Shown here: in pieces, positions 11,901 to 23,140 of the stretch | Layout: each line of letters starts with the position of its first letter | Numbering within the stretch: position 1 is the stretch's first letter | Source of the DNA: Lunularia cruciata | Taxonomy: Eukaryota > Streptophyta > Marchantiopsida > Lunulariales > Lunulariaceae | DNA: 64,000 nucleotides | Direction of reading: 5' to 3' | NCBI GenBank assembly: GCA_948567375.1 | Contig: OX419759.1 | Coordinates: 15,716,744 to 15,780,743, forward strand | Notes under the pieces: model-generated | Seen by the model: the letters and a program-made list of their open reading frames with translations, nothing else | The model's database searches: none | What the model was told of the DNA's origin: nothing | Program-made: the position numbers and the translations under genes

Positions 11901-14900
11901 ATTTACGGCATCGGGTTCTGCAATTTTGACTGCCTGCTCGTTCAGCACCGTCTTACCTTTATACAATATACAACAGAATCCAGGGAAGAAGTTTACTAAC
12001 CTCCATCACAAGCCTAAGATCCTCAAGGTTCCGCCCCGTGCAGACATCAAATGAACCAGGGAATGTGGTCTCATCAGCTCCATGTGCAACGGTAAGCAAA
12101 ATTTGACATACATGACAGGGCTCTGCCAAATAGATCAAGAGCTGGACAGAGTCTTCTGATGCAGGGCATATCTGCGGCGAATCCCGGATGTAAGTTCTTG
12201 AGTAATGTATACGATCAGGTGACAATGCATCTATCGGCTAACATAATTGTGAGAAGGATCTCGAAACTTTAAATATGCTACTGCAGCAAACTAGCGCTAA
12301 GTACTCCCAAGGACTACGTACTCTCTGACGCTTACCTAACTTTGATTATTCCCGTAATGATAGTCGTCAACAGCAGCATAACCAAAGAACTTAATGGAGA
12401 CTACTGTGCTTAAGGTTATGACTACACAGCGTGTTCCTGGATCGGAGCAGTTAAAATATGAAATATTTATACCAGTGGTCGAATAAATAGATTAAGAACG
12501 ACTTACCCATGCTGAGTCCTTGAAGTTGTTGCTCAGCAAAAAATTCGGAGCGTTTAGACTAGGGAACATATTTGGAACTGGGTTTAGCAGGCATGCTTGT
12601 GGCCTCGTTAGCACCTAATCAATCCAGAACTTATTATTAGCAATGCGAGAAGAAGAAGAAAGAGTGGCGATGTTCTGAGACGCAACAAGAGAGTCACCAC
12701 AGGACATAAAATTAGGCAAAGCCAATTGATCGATCAGGAATTACGTAATAAGACAAGCTGAGCAGGTTGGAAGAATTCTGACCTGCAAGGACCTGCCTGG
12801 CAAGGTCGGGAAATACTTGTAAACACGGTATCCTAAAAACATTTCGAGCTGCTTTTGTCGAGTACTGTCCATAATCACATTTAAGAATCTTCTCTGCAAA
12901 GTTATAGCCACGTTTTGAGCAGTACTACGCTTGCCTTTCCCAACCTCCTCGCTAAATATTTGAATGATATGACTATGCATAGCCTTTGAGCCTGTGTAAA
13001 GTGTCGCATGAATATCTCCGGCACCTAAGAATAGCTCAGCCATGGCTGCAATAGGCAAGGGTAAAGATGCGTCTCGAAACTCTTCCACAGTCATCGCGAA
13101 TCGTCGCCACGGCTCATCTGGACAAGGATGGTTCCAGGTGGTTGTTTTGGTATTGTGGTCGATGTAGAATACCTGCCCTGTAACTGCGTCACTGCGCATT
13201 TCCCAACCTGGTGGAAGAGGCCCAAGACTTCCCCTTGAAGAATCTCTGTCTCTTTCTCCCGCTCGCCCATTAGGAGCAGCACTAGGAACAAGAAACTTGC
13301 CAGAATCAAGAGGTGAACCTAGCCTACGGCATTGCTCCATCAACACCTGAACTGCTCCAAAAAAGCTAGCTGCATTGGTGCGATCCAATGAATCTGCACA
13401 GTTAAAACGTATCACCCCGTCTTGATATTTCGATAATGTATAATACCCACCTTGAGACCCCTGGTTTGGTACCACGTTTCCAGCACTGTTCGAGCTTGGA
13501 CTTGAGTACTCAGAAGAGTATTCACCCATTCCAAATCCTATAGTGGTAGTTGGGTCCTTCAATTTCCCCCACAGTCCACGTACTGTCAAAGGCTCCCCAA
13601 TAGCCTTTGTTAAAGCATGCCAATCATAGTCTATAAGAAGCAGTTTTGCATCCGGTACCTCATTCCTCGAGCTCACGTAATTTATTGCATCTTTAAAATG
13701 TGTGGCTAAAATCGTTTCAGGTTTTCCAGGGGCATTCCTCAGCAGGTTGACGCACACAAGCAGTGGGTTGGACCTTTCATCCTTTAATTCTTTCCCTCCG
13801 CCCTTACCTAGACTGTTCCTATACCTACGTGCAAGTCTCCTATAATACTTTCCTGTCCCTAAATAGGGTTCCGTTTCCGCAACGTAGATTTCTGCCTCAG
13901 CAACTTGAGATTTTATTTCAGCCCCCCACCAAATAGGTACAGTTCCTCTGCGCCACAAGTAAGTGCTGAAAGGAACAGGTCGAGCAGGGGGTAATCTTGA
14001 TGGCCACACAAGTTGTTCACATTCGACTTCATTCCCTGGAAATCAAAGAAATAACGTGATGTGAGCTTGGCCGTAACCGAGCGTCTGAAAACAAGTTATC
14101 CAATTCAATGTGCAGTACTTTCGCTGACGTGAACATCAAACTGTCACAATGTCGGAGGTTTGTAGATAGCCCTATTCGTCTCACCTAACATCTCAATGAA
14201 TTTTCAGTTGTGATAAGAGCTCATGTTTTGGCCTTCATTTAACACGCACCTGTGCTGAAGGTAGCATTCAACCCACGTGCTAGATATCGAGTTCCTGGGT
14301 GTAGTCTGCTTCTTCTTGCCGTCACAGCCACTGTCACTGGACGCTCTGTTGCATCAGGAAAAGTCCGAACCTCAGCAAATCCCTGCACACATAATACCGG
14401 TCATGATCTCCTATGTTCCACTCAAGAATCGTAGGACGGTAACTGTTCAGAAGAACACATAAGTTCATCAATGCCTTATATGGTAGTCCTAAACCTGTAT
14501 GATGTGAATATATAAAGTACAGGAAACGGTTTTCCTCCTGTATAAGAAAATGTGAAGAAGGCCAATGAGCGAGCGAAATGAAACTAGACCAGTATCTTGA
14601 TATATATTCAGACATGAGAGCAGAAGCCATTCAAAGAACGGGGGATCCAGAACTCATTACGTGCAAATGGTGTGCATATGAAATGTAAACATGACATGTG
14701 CAAATCGAGATGAGAAATGAAACCCTAAAGAAGGTAAAGAATCTAACAGATTAAATGCAAGGTTAAGCACAAACGAAATATCACTATATCCTTATCAACA
14801 GCTGTAGAGAACAGATATACATCATGCAATAGATCAGCGCTAAGTAAAGCATGTGGCGAAATAGACGAGCTGTAATTGAAGACCCACGAGTCAAAACTAG

Positions 14901-15539
14901 CAACTCACGAAGTCTAGACCAGGAGTCGAGGCAAACCTGTAACAAAACAACACAGTGATTTTGAAGTCCAAGCGACCTGAACGGGGCGGATAACCACAGA
15001 TTCCAAACAAACTCCTTGTCTGGGTTGTCAACAGGTTCACTGCTCGGAAATTGCCTCGTGATATCCCTTGTCTCACAAAAGTAATACAGACCATCAATAC
15101 TGAGATCAGCCAACTCTCCTGCACTTTTCGCTTCCGACTTGGACTGAAACTGTGAGTTACTGAGAGGGATTTTGATCCATGCGGCTTCACTAACGGTGTA
15201 AACGCTATCTCCCCCTGGCAGCTCTGGAATAGTCAGCTTGACATTTTTGGCAATGAGTAACAAACCGACACTGCCCATAGCTGCGTAGCCTAGTATTGCT
15301 TTTCCCCGAGTCGCACTTTTACTGGGCATTCCTAGAGACTTTAGGTAGCGACCAGCATCTATCTCCGAAGGAAAAACATCCACTCCCTGCCTCCCAGAAT
15401 AATAGAGAGCTCCTGTGGTTGGGTCCACAGATATAATTTGCGTATCATTGCGAGTGGATAGGCTAACTACTAGTAAAAACTCCCCATTGTCCAACTCCAG
15501 AACGACCACGGAGGTCTCTCTCCTCATCCCTCCCGCCAT
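5940..15539 (-). CDS. SAC9: SAC9-like phosphoinositide phosphatase (SAC domain plus WW domain)
   Basis: Plant SAC9 turns over PI(4,5)P2 and acts in endocytic membrane trafficking and stress signalling. Thirteen modelled GT-AG exons: 15539-14937, 14382-14250, 14035-12783, 12614-12507, 12171-12001, 11748-11515, 11356-10838, 10727-10569, 9250-8609, 8153-7959, 7600-7151, 6764-6528, 6221-5940. Together they give one frame of 1660 residues; Arabidopsis SAC9 is about 1630. Seen: N-terminal SAC domain with the CX5RT site CADSLDRT, catalytic Cys at residue 458. A WW domain follows, with tryptophans at 523 and 546 (PPGWEM...TTTWNHP). Then comes the SAC9-type C-terminal half, with blocks such as [18 protein letters not shown], and a cysteine-rich module in exon 9 ([17 protein letters not shown]). 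The end, [20 protein letters not shown], also fits the family. Start: the first ATG in frame; a TTG lies 18 nt upstream, and ctctcag five nt before the ATG suggests a 5' UTR intron. The 1.3-kb intron 8 is the longest. No break seen. Confidence 0.95.
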
Positions 15540-16899
15540 TGCACCTGAGAGATTCAAAGCTCTATATCAGATATAAGTAGTCAAAGAGATGCCATTGATA
15601 GTCTTGCTACAAGACTATGAACTTGCAAACATATGAAGAATCTGATCGACTTGAATGTTGTCTTTGTAACTCAAGTACCTCCATTTAGCTAAGACAGTCG
15701 AAGACATAATGAGAACAAACGTTACAACTTGCAAGAAAGTTATGACCTTTTTGTGGCCGGAGACAACATCAAAAAAGGAAAAAGAATAAATTAAGAAAAC
15801 GAGAACCATTTCAAAGAAATTATACATTTGAATCTACTGTATGGATCGAGTGTGCTAGATTACGCTGGCATAAAGTGAGCGTGCTAGGTCACCGCGTGCA
15901 TCATCCTGCCGTCTGCAGGTCTATAACATAGCCTGGCTGGGAAGGTTCTCAATAAAACCAGATGCGGTTCGTGACCTCCTTTGAAATTCTATGCAACGGT
16001 TTTGACTGGCGGAAACTGTGGAACTAAGAAATTGACTGACAAGGAAACGCTTGCGGATGACTGATCATTCCCATCATTTCGTAAAGGACAAAGTAAACAT
16101 CCCGTGTCCGACTTTCATCAGCATCCAGAGGTGAATGACATTTCTGTCAAGGACAAGAGAATTGTCTTGACAAGATAAATCTCCTCTGCCGGACTTGCAT
16201 CGGCATCTATAGGCAACGTAATTTCATCAAAGTGACCACAGAAGTCTTGGCATACCTCTTTGACTTTCCGACATTAGAATTCCTTGAACAAAGACGCTTC
16301 TTTACCACATCATCTCCTTTCCAGATTCTTCAATATGCTGCTCTGCAACTCGAGGAATCCTGCTGGTGATTGCTGAGAAAAAGATAAAATTGCAGTTTTT
16401 TGCGAAAACATTCAACCACAGATTTTTGTGAAGTGCATGCACATTCTTCACCCGTCAGGTCATGCACAGATACTGGAAGTCAGCACCAAGCCAACCCTTT
16501 TTCCAACAAGGACATAAATAGAACAAAAGAAACAATAACTAAGCTGAAATTGAGACTAATATGAAATACACCAAATCTGCTTAGGAAAGACCACTTATTA
16601 AGCGCAATGCCTGCCACGGCACCATCATACAACACAGTCAGTTACTTATGAATTTGCAGGTAATCATCCGAAACCCAAACATTGTGCTTGCGAACAAGTC
16701 TAAGCTTGCAAAAACTAGATCAGAGCTATAATCGCTCAATTCTTACAAGGTGGATTCTTTCAATTCCAGACAACGCGTATGGCCACAGAGCCTTTTCAAT
16801 CGTCTACCTAAAACGTTAAGATCAACATTCATGCTCAAACAGACAAGGAAATAGAACCACCTCTACGTGATATGCAACTAGCCGTTGACAGCTACACAC
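15540..16899 (-). promoter_or_regulatory. SAC9 upstream region with probable 5' UTR intron
   Basis: This stretch lies upstream of the SAC9 ATG on the minus strand. A pyrimidine-containing acceptor (tctctcag) ends five bases before the ATG, so the leader is probably spliced and the promoter lies further up, perhaps near 16.3-17.3 kb. I cannot place a TATA box or transcription start with confidence. Confidence 0.35.
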
Positions 16900-16931
16900 T
16901 GTCTCTGTCTCTGTCTCTGTCTCTCTCTCTA
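16900..16931. repeat. (CTCTGT)n then (CT)n microsatellite
   Basis: Direct run of gtctct units followed by ctctctctct. Such CT/GA tracts are common in plant promoters and 5' leaders. This one lies between the SAC9 upstream region and a CT-rich plus-strand segment. Confidence 0.9.
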
Positions 16932-16974
16932 GCAATTTGGATCCTGAATTCATTCAGATCATGGAAAGGCCTCC

Positions 16975-17332
16975 GTGTTCCAAACCATTCAACATCGCCT
17001 CACCTTCCCTTTGCCTCCTTCGCTCTCTCTCTTTGCGCATGACAGATTCATAAGTCTTCCTCCCCATCCGTTGTTCCTCTTCGTCTCTAAACCTTCAGTT
17101 TCTGCACTCGCCTCTCCACGCCAACCTACGCGGAGCAATCCGGAATTTGTGTCATTCCAAATCCAGTTCGATCCGCTCCTCAGTTCTCAAAACCCCGGAA
17201 GCAGTATCCAATCGGGTAAGTCAATATCTACCGGAGAGAGAAGCAGCAGCAACAGACTAATTGCGACAAGGACCGACCTTCTGCTGCAGCTTGCGCTCAC
17301 AGCAGAGACAGCGAGAGCGAGAGAGAGAGAGA
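16975..17332 (+). other. CT-rich leader-like segment with a strong splice donor and a GA microsatellite
   Basis: The plus strand is C/T-rich, like a plant 5' leader, from 16975 to about 17215, where CGG|GTAAGT is a near-perfect plant splice donor. A GA-rich tract follows at 17311-17332. The frame open from 16975 to 17502 starts with GTG and is low in complexity, so I do not call a protein. It may be the first exon of a non-coding or unrecognised transcript divergent from SAC9. Confidence 0.3.
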
Positions 17333-19025
17333 ATGAGCCCGGAAGGAACGAAGATGTTCACGGATGCAAAAAGTTTTCCTCCATCCGTCCATCCCTTGGT
17401 CGTCCAGTCATTCTGCTTCTTGATAGAATATTTTCGCCAACAGCAGATTGTTCCAAGCTGACTATTCCAATTCCAATTCCAAATACGTTTTTAAGTCACT
17501 GATAAGTTACAATAAAATTTCAAATAGTCAGAACTCTATGAGAAATCTATATCTCATTAGGATTGGATTAGCGAGTTGAACGGATGATATCTCTAAAATG
17601 GAAATGTCATTGGTCTATTAGACTTGTTACTGACGTCAAAAGCAAAGGCGAATGCAAGAGCTGGGAGTCAGGTGAAACCAAAGGTCTAAGTTCAGAATGC
17701 ATTCTTCTACAAATTGACTCTTCCAGCCAGTTTCTGGTGATCCATTTCTTTATTGCAAAGAGCTTTCATCAAGTTGAGCTTTTTCTCGTACGTCGAGAGA
17801 TAAAAGACATCGTGATGCTCATAGATGCAAGGGGTGAGAGGAAAATCAAACCTCGTATCTAAGATTTGGAAATGCTAATACTACCACTCAAAAAGAGATG
17901 TTCAATATGTCATAGCAGAGTGTTATCACTTCTCTTGGTTGCACTTGTCTTCCATCAAGTTGAGGTTTTTCTCGTCCAGTAAGTTGAGCCTGTCATCTTT
18001 TATTATGGGCAAAACATACATCTGACTGTTCTCCTTGTTCTTACTGCAGCGTACAATCAAATTTCTACACACCTTACATTTGAGAATGTTCCCCAAAGGT
18101 TCCCACCTCTTGTTTGATTACGATCCCTAAAATCCCACATGATCCCAGGAAAAGGTATCGGAAGTAAGGGAAGGGACAGGAAAACTAAAGGAGCACATTT
18201 TCAGATTGGTAACTCAGACCAGTTTTGTGGCTAACGTACTTGCAATTGATTGTGGGTTATTCGTCTCGTGTACCTAATACGAACATACAAATTCTAAACA
18301 TTCAAACAACTACAGCCTGCAAAAGAAGAGTCAGTTTCGACAGGAAAACTGTACTCACTCACTCTCTTCACCGTTTCACAAACTTCTGAAAGCGATCTCG
18401 AAGAATACTGGAAAAGATCTTGATCTGCAGAGAGGTACCGAATGCATGTTCTTCTTCACTCGCGGACGAGAGAAGTGTAAAGGATTGACAGCTATCATAC
18501 TTCGTTGTAACTACTTACACGAAGCTCAATTGGTTCTGAAACCAGGCTGTCTGATTGTCAGTTTACCAGAATTAGAAATCAGCTATAACTTGTGACGGAA
18601 TTAGTTGAACTCGCTTCGGTGTTCTGTATCCATTAGTGGTTTATAAACATAGCCTCTTTTCACATATAAATTGCTACTTCTAGTGCTTGTGAACAGCCAT
18701 CCCTATGGAGATCGATGAATGAAACTCGATCTTGCCCGGGCAAGTTGGTTGCCTTTATATTCTTAGCCTTCCCACTTCTCAAGTCCAGATTTCATACTAT
18801 AATATAAACTTAAAAGAACAATTTGAGAAAAAAGTGCTTTCTAGGAACTGTTTTGAGAAGTACTCTGGTTGAAACGGGGAAGATTGCTAGGTCTTAAGGA
18901 ACATCTAGAAATCTTCGCATATCTTAATTTACTATCATTTGTTGACGTGTTTGTTGGATACCAAGTTTCTTTAAGGGGCAAGCATAAAATAACAAGAAGG
19001 ATGAGAACACTCCCATCTTAAACAG
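17333..19025. other. Intergenic AT-rich stretch, nothing recognised
   Basis: I read both strands and found no recognisable coding exon, RNA gene or dispersed repeat. A 92-codon open frame at 17584-17862 (+) starts with ATG but has no recognisable motif. Confidence 0.4.
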
Positions 19026-19076
19026 ATGGAGTCTAAAATGCAAAATGGTTGAACCATTTCCCATTTTAGACTCCAT
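19026..19076. repeat. Long near-perfect hairpin (51 nt)
   Basis: Outer arms ATGGAGTCTAAAATG (19026-19040) and CATTTTAGACTCCAT (19062-19076) are exact reverse complements. The interior (19042-19059) also pairs (AAATGGTT with AACCATTT), leaving an almost continuous stem. It could be a miniature transposon core or terminal palindrome, or a foldback RNA if transcribed. Confidence 0.85.
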
Positions 19077-19223
19077 ATGCGTTAAATTCTAATAACATTG
19101 GAATGAGAAACAGTCCTATGATACCTTGACTGTCAGAGCTATAGGAGTCAAACAGTCTTCACATCATTTGGAACATTCAAAGAAGTATCATTTGTGTGAT
19201 TGCTCTTTTATAAGTTACATCAA

Positions 19224-19417
19224 TGATTGTTCTATAAACGAGCTCTGTTAAAATAAACTATAAATTAAGAAAGTGAAAGTGATAATCTTATGTTTTGTAT
19301 ATAACCTTTAGTGCGACAAATGATTGTTCTATAAACGAGCTCTGTTAAAATAAACTATAAATTAAGAAAGTGAAAGTGATAATCTTATGTTTTGTATATA
19401 ACCTTTAGTGCGACAAA
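19224..19417. repeat. Exact tandem duplication, two copies of 97 bp
   Basis: The unit starting TGATTGTTCTATAAACGAGC (19224) and ending GTGCGACAAA is repeated without a visible change at 19321-19417. The identity suggests a recent event, or an assembly artefact. Confidence 0.95.
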
Positions 19418-19990
19418 TGTGTTTAACGCGCATCTATAACTTCTTAGCCTTGATGCATATCTCTCCTATACTTGGAGATTTGGTTGCCACTTGTAATATT
19501 TGAAAATTGGCTTGGCAACATCTAGAAGGATGTTATATATGATGGGTTAGGTAAGTCAGATGTCAATAAAAAAATACTTCTACTAATAGGACAGGAGTCT
19601 AAAATAATATGAAAACTTCAAAGTCAATTTCAGAAGCCTAAACTGATGAATTAGGCATACAAAATGTGTCCATTCTTTCCTCAATGGAGAAAAGCGAAGT
19701 TCTCTTCAAGAGCTTTCCAACAATACCTCACCAATATGATATTGAGATTTTTACAAGAAGATTCTTTAATGATTCACCCCGGTCAAAAAATCATTTAACC
19801 AACCAGATAGGATTAGAATTGACATGTCACTTATTTATATATCTGATCTAAGTGTGTAACTTCCTTTGAGAGAATTCTCTTTCGAAGGGTTGAATGTGAA
19901 ATTCAATGTGTCTTCTCTTGTATTTCTCTTAAAATTCGCTATCCTCTGAAGTTTACACCACTCCGTGCGTAGTAGATCTGTTCACATCCC

Positions 19991-20073
19991 ATCTAGAGGA
20001 AGGATAATCCTCTAGATGATCTTCTCTTCTGGAATTACATTGTATGTGAGTGTGAGATCTATAATCTCACACT

Positions 20074-20079
<6 letters not shown>
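19991..20079. repeat. Two adjacent perfect hairpins beside an AT microsatellite
   Basis: Hairpin 1: ATCTAGAGGA (19991-20000) pairs with TCCTCTAGAT (20008-20017) across a 7-nt loop. Hairpin 2: TATGTGAGTGTGAGAT (20043-20058) pairs with ATCTCACACTCACATA (20064-20079) across a 5-nt loop, a perfect 16-bp stem. The second runs directly into the AT tract. Confidence 0.9.

Positions 20080-20168
<89 letters not shown>
20077..20168. repeat. (AT)n microsatellite, about 46 units
   Basis: Uninterrupted AT dinucleotides over about 92 nt. Shorter AT runs occur at 22712-22730, 25284-25306 and 45552-45570. Confidence 0.97.
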
Positions 20169-20169
<1 letters not shown>

Positions 20170-20172
<3 letters not shown>

Positions 20173-23140
20173 GCGGATTATACATCCGTATATAAATCCA
20201 AATCTAAATCTGCACTAATTCATGTCTTCTGCAAAGTATTTATTTTCTCTCTTGCAGGAGAGAACTCTTATCATATATACTAAACTTTGTATCTCTTATT
20301 ATATCTCTATACCTTTATACTATATGTCTCTTATTATATCATGAGCAGCTATTCTTGGTCTGTAGATAAGAAAGATGTGGATGGGTGAATCAAATCTAAT
20401 TAGAACCTAATAATTATAGAAAAAGTAGTTCTCATTATCTATGAAAATCACATTTTCCTTATTGTTAACATAACACCACCAATCTAAAGATCCGCCAGAA
20501 AAAAAAATCAATCCGTTCCTCCAAATTATGGCCATTTCCGTTGCTCGGGGACATTATGGGAAAGCATTCCCGGTGCTCCCAAGCAGTCTGGCAGAAACAA
20601 CAGGTGTTTCCAAATTCCTCACAGAAGATTCTTCGCAGATTCTTAACATCAGTCAATAAAGTCTGGTAGCAATCTGGTGGTCCCATTTTTTGCCGGGAAA
20701 TCAACAAATTTGCAGAAAACGTTAGCAGGCACCACACTAAGAATAGACAGATGATAGCCTGGAAAGTAAAGTTCTGACTCGACCGCAGACTTGAGAAACA
20801 GAGAGGCAAAGACTGCACAGAAGAAGACTCGTGGAATATAATTCATTGAATAAAGACTCCTTGAACCTCACTTTCAGCAGCAGTGGTGTATACTTTGTGG
20901 GCTCGAGGTGCCAGAAAAGCACCCGTGCATGGTTGACGAAGGCCTCGAGGTACGCCAAGTATGCGTGTTATGCACACTTGGAACCCTTTTGTTGTCAAAC
21001 AAACCTCGCCTGCTTAGTAGCAAATGGTAATTTGAACCATGGATTGTTTCATTGACTCTCTCTCTCTTTATATATGTAGAAGATAAGTTCACAAATAGAT
21101 TCATCGACAAAACCATACTCGTGATGTGGCACAAACATACGAACTTGTGCGATGAAAATTTGAGGTAATAGATGAATAATTGAGTTCCGAGATAAAATAT
21201 TGTCCTTGTCGGTTTGTCACACCCATCCGCCGAGTTAGGGTGGCATATTGGACCGCCAGGTTTCGACACGTATGACAATATTCACCAAATTGTGATTTGA
21301 GTAAGTTATAATATACACCGGTGAGTACACCTAAGTCTTTAATCATATAATTATAATGCATCAGGGTAACTCTTATGTCAAATTTAGTCTGAGTCAATTC
21401 AGATGCTAAACTCTGTACTTTAACTCCTATGATAGGTTGTAATTCACGTGTAACATCTCAGTGGGAAGTATATAAACAAGTGAATGTAAGAAAATGTGAT
21501 TGAACATAGTAGATGATGGAGTGAAATTCTTCAAGATATTTTCATCACTTTGTTATATCATTTCCTTACTGTAGAAGTTGACTGTATGAAAACTATAATA
21601 GTCTTATATAGGTCAAAAAGATATATGAATGGCTGGGATCGTCTATGGAAAACAAGAAAGTGAAACTACTGATTCAGATTGTTGGAATTAAGAAGACATA
21701 CTGATAATAATGAAATTGCCTTGTGGATTTAGACCAAAAATAGATGTGAGGATAGAGTAGCACAAGTATAAGGTTACTACCTAATAAGTATTCCAACAAA
21801 CATTTGATAGAAGATTATCAATATAGTTATTAATTTAATTCACTATCGAAATAAACAAAACCGCTATTGCTACACTTTGGAGTTTTCTTCACGCCTCTTT
21901 ACATGTGCTGAGGTTTAATTGAACGTTTTCAATGTGAATTTTCTCTTTTGATTAATTATTCAAGAGCATAATTTAACTTTTGTTCTTTTGTAAGTTTCCT
22001 AGGATACTAAAAAAAATAAAATTTATCCTTTTGGTAAGTCCTTCAATAAATATTTCAAACCTCTCTTCCCATCTCATCTTTTATTTCTTACTTAAATTTT
22101 TTCTCTAGAATTTGTTCAAGGATTAAATCTGACAAAAAAATGTATATATTTTTTTATTCACATCGAATATAGATTCTTAAATCTTATTTTCTTCTTGACC
22201 AATTTTTCTTATGGTCTCTCCTGTACAGATATTATTACCCTATATTTCCGTCCTCATCAACAATATTACTGTTAGAGTCTTCTATTTGAACAGAGTTTTC
22301 TTCAAGCACCTAAGCATATGATAGTACCACAACATTATGCTATAGATGATATCTAAATCCAAAATTTAATATCTTATATTTGCTATCATATATTGCGAAT
22401 AAAAAATGAAGATAATAAGAATGCATGGTCTATATTTTCTTTGCCAAAAATAATATCTTTTGTGGATATTTAAAGTAATTTATAAAAAATTGAGTTTATA
22501 ACGGTTGTATATCAAAGATAATTATAATAATAATAATGTTCATATAGATGACCAATATGAGCTAAGGCATATTCTTTTATAATATAAAATTTTATGAATA
22601 ATAGATAAGAAAAAGTACTAAATCATTAAGATTTTCTATGTAACATTCATGAATGATGTAGAGAGATTCTTGTTCTATGGCAAGATCTCTATATTTTATT
22701 AGAACAGGTTCTATATATATATATATATATGGGAATTGGTATTTTTACCTAACCTTTTTGTTTGTACATGTATTTTTTGATACATGTAACTCACCCCCTA
22801 TTGTTGTTCTACTAATTAGCCAATAAGAAGTGTGGATTTTTGCCATCCATGATTCGAGTTGATATTAGATAGAAAAAGATGATCCTAATGAAAAGTTGAT
22901 ATTAAACTTGAACTTTAAAAAAAACATAGCAAAGGCCAAGCATTGGTATCTTGGTCTCTGGAATTGGGATTTAGCTCTATCAAAGGTGTTACATTATGGA
23001 GAGTATTAGATGAAGATGCAATTGGACCACATTGAGGACACGTTCTTGCATTGTGACCACTTTCCTTATAGGCACAAAACAACATTTTATCTGCAATTGT
23101 TGCTCATGCTATAATTGTCATTGTGATTGTTGGTGTGACT
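20170..23140. other. AT-rich intergenic stretch, no gene recognised
   Basis: Very AT-rich, especially 21.9-22.75 kb. Overlapping minus-strand frames at 20.5-21.4 kb start from ATG or near-ATG codons but show no family motif or convincing exon structure. Nothing else seen. Confidence 0.4.

Noticed and set aside
16975-17502. 175-codon plus-strand frame
   Set aside because: Begins with GTG, low-complexity Ser/Pro-rich, and crosses a strong splice donor; better explained as an untranslated leader.
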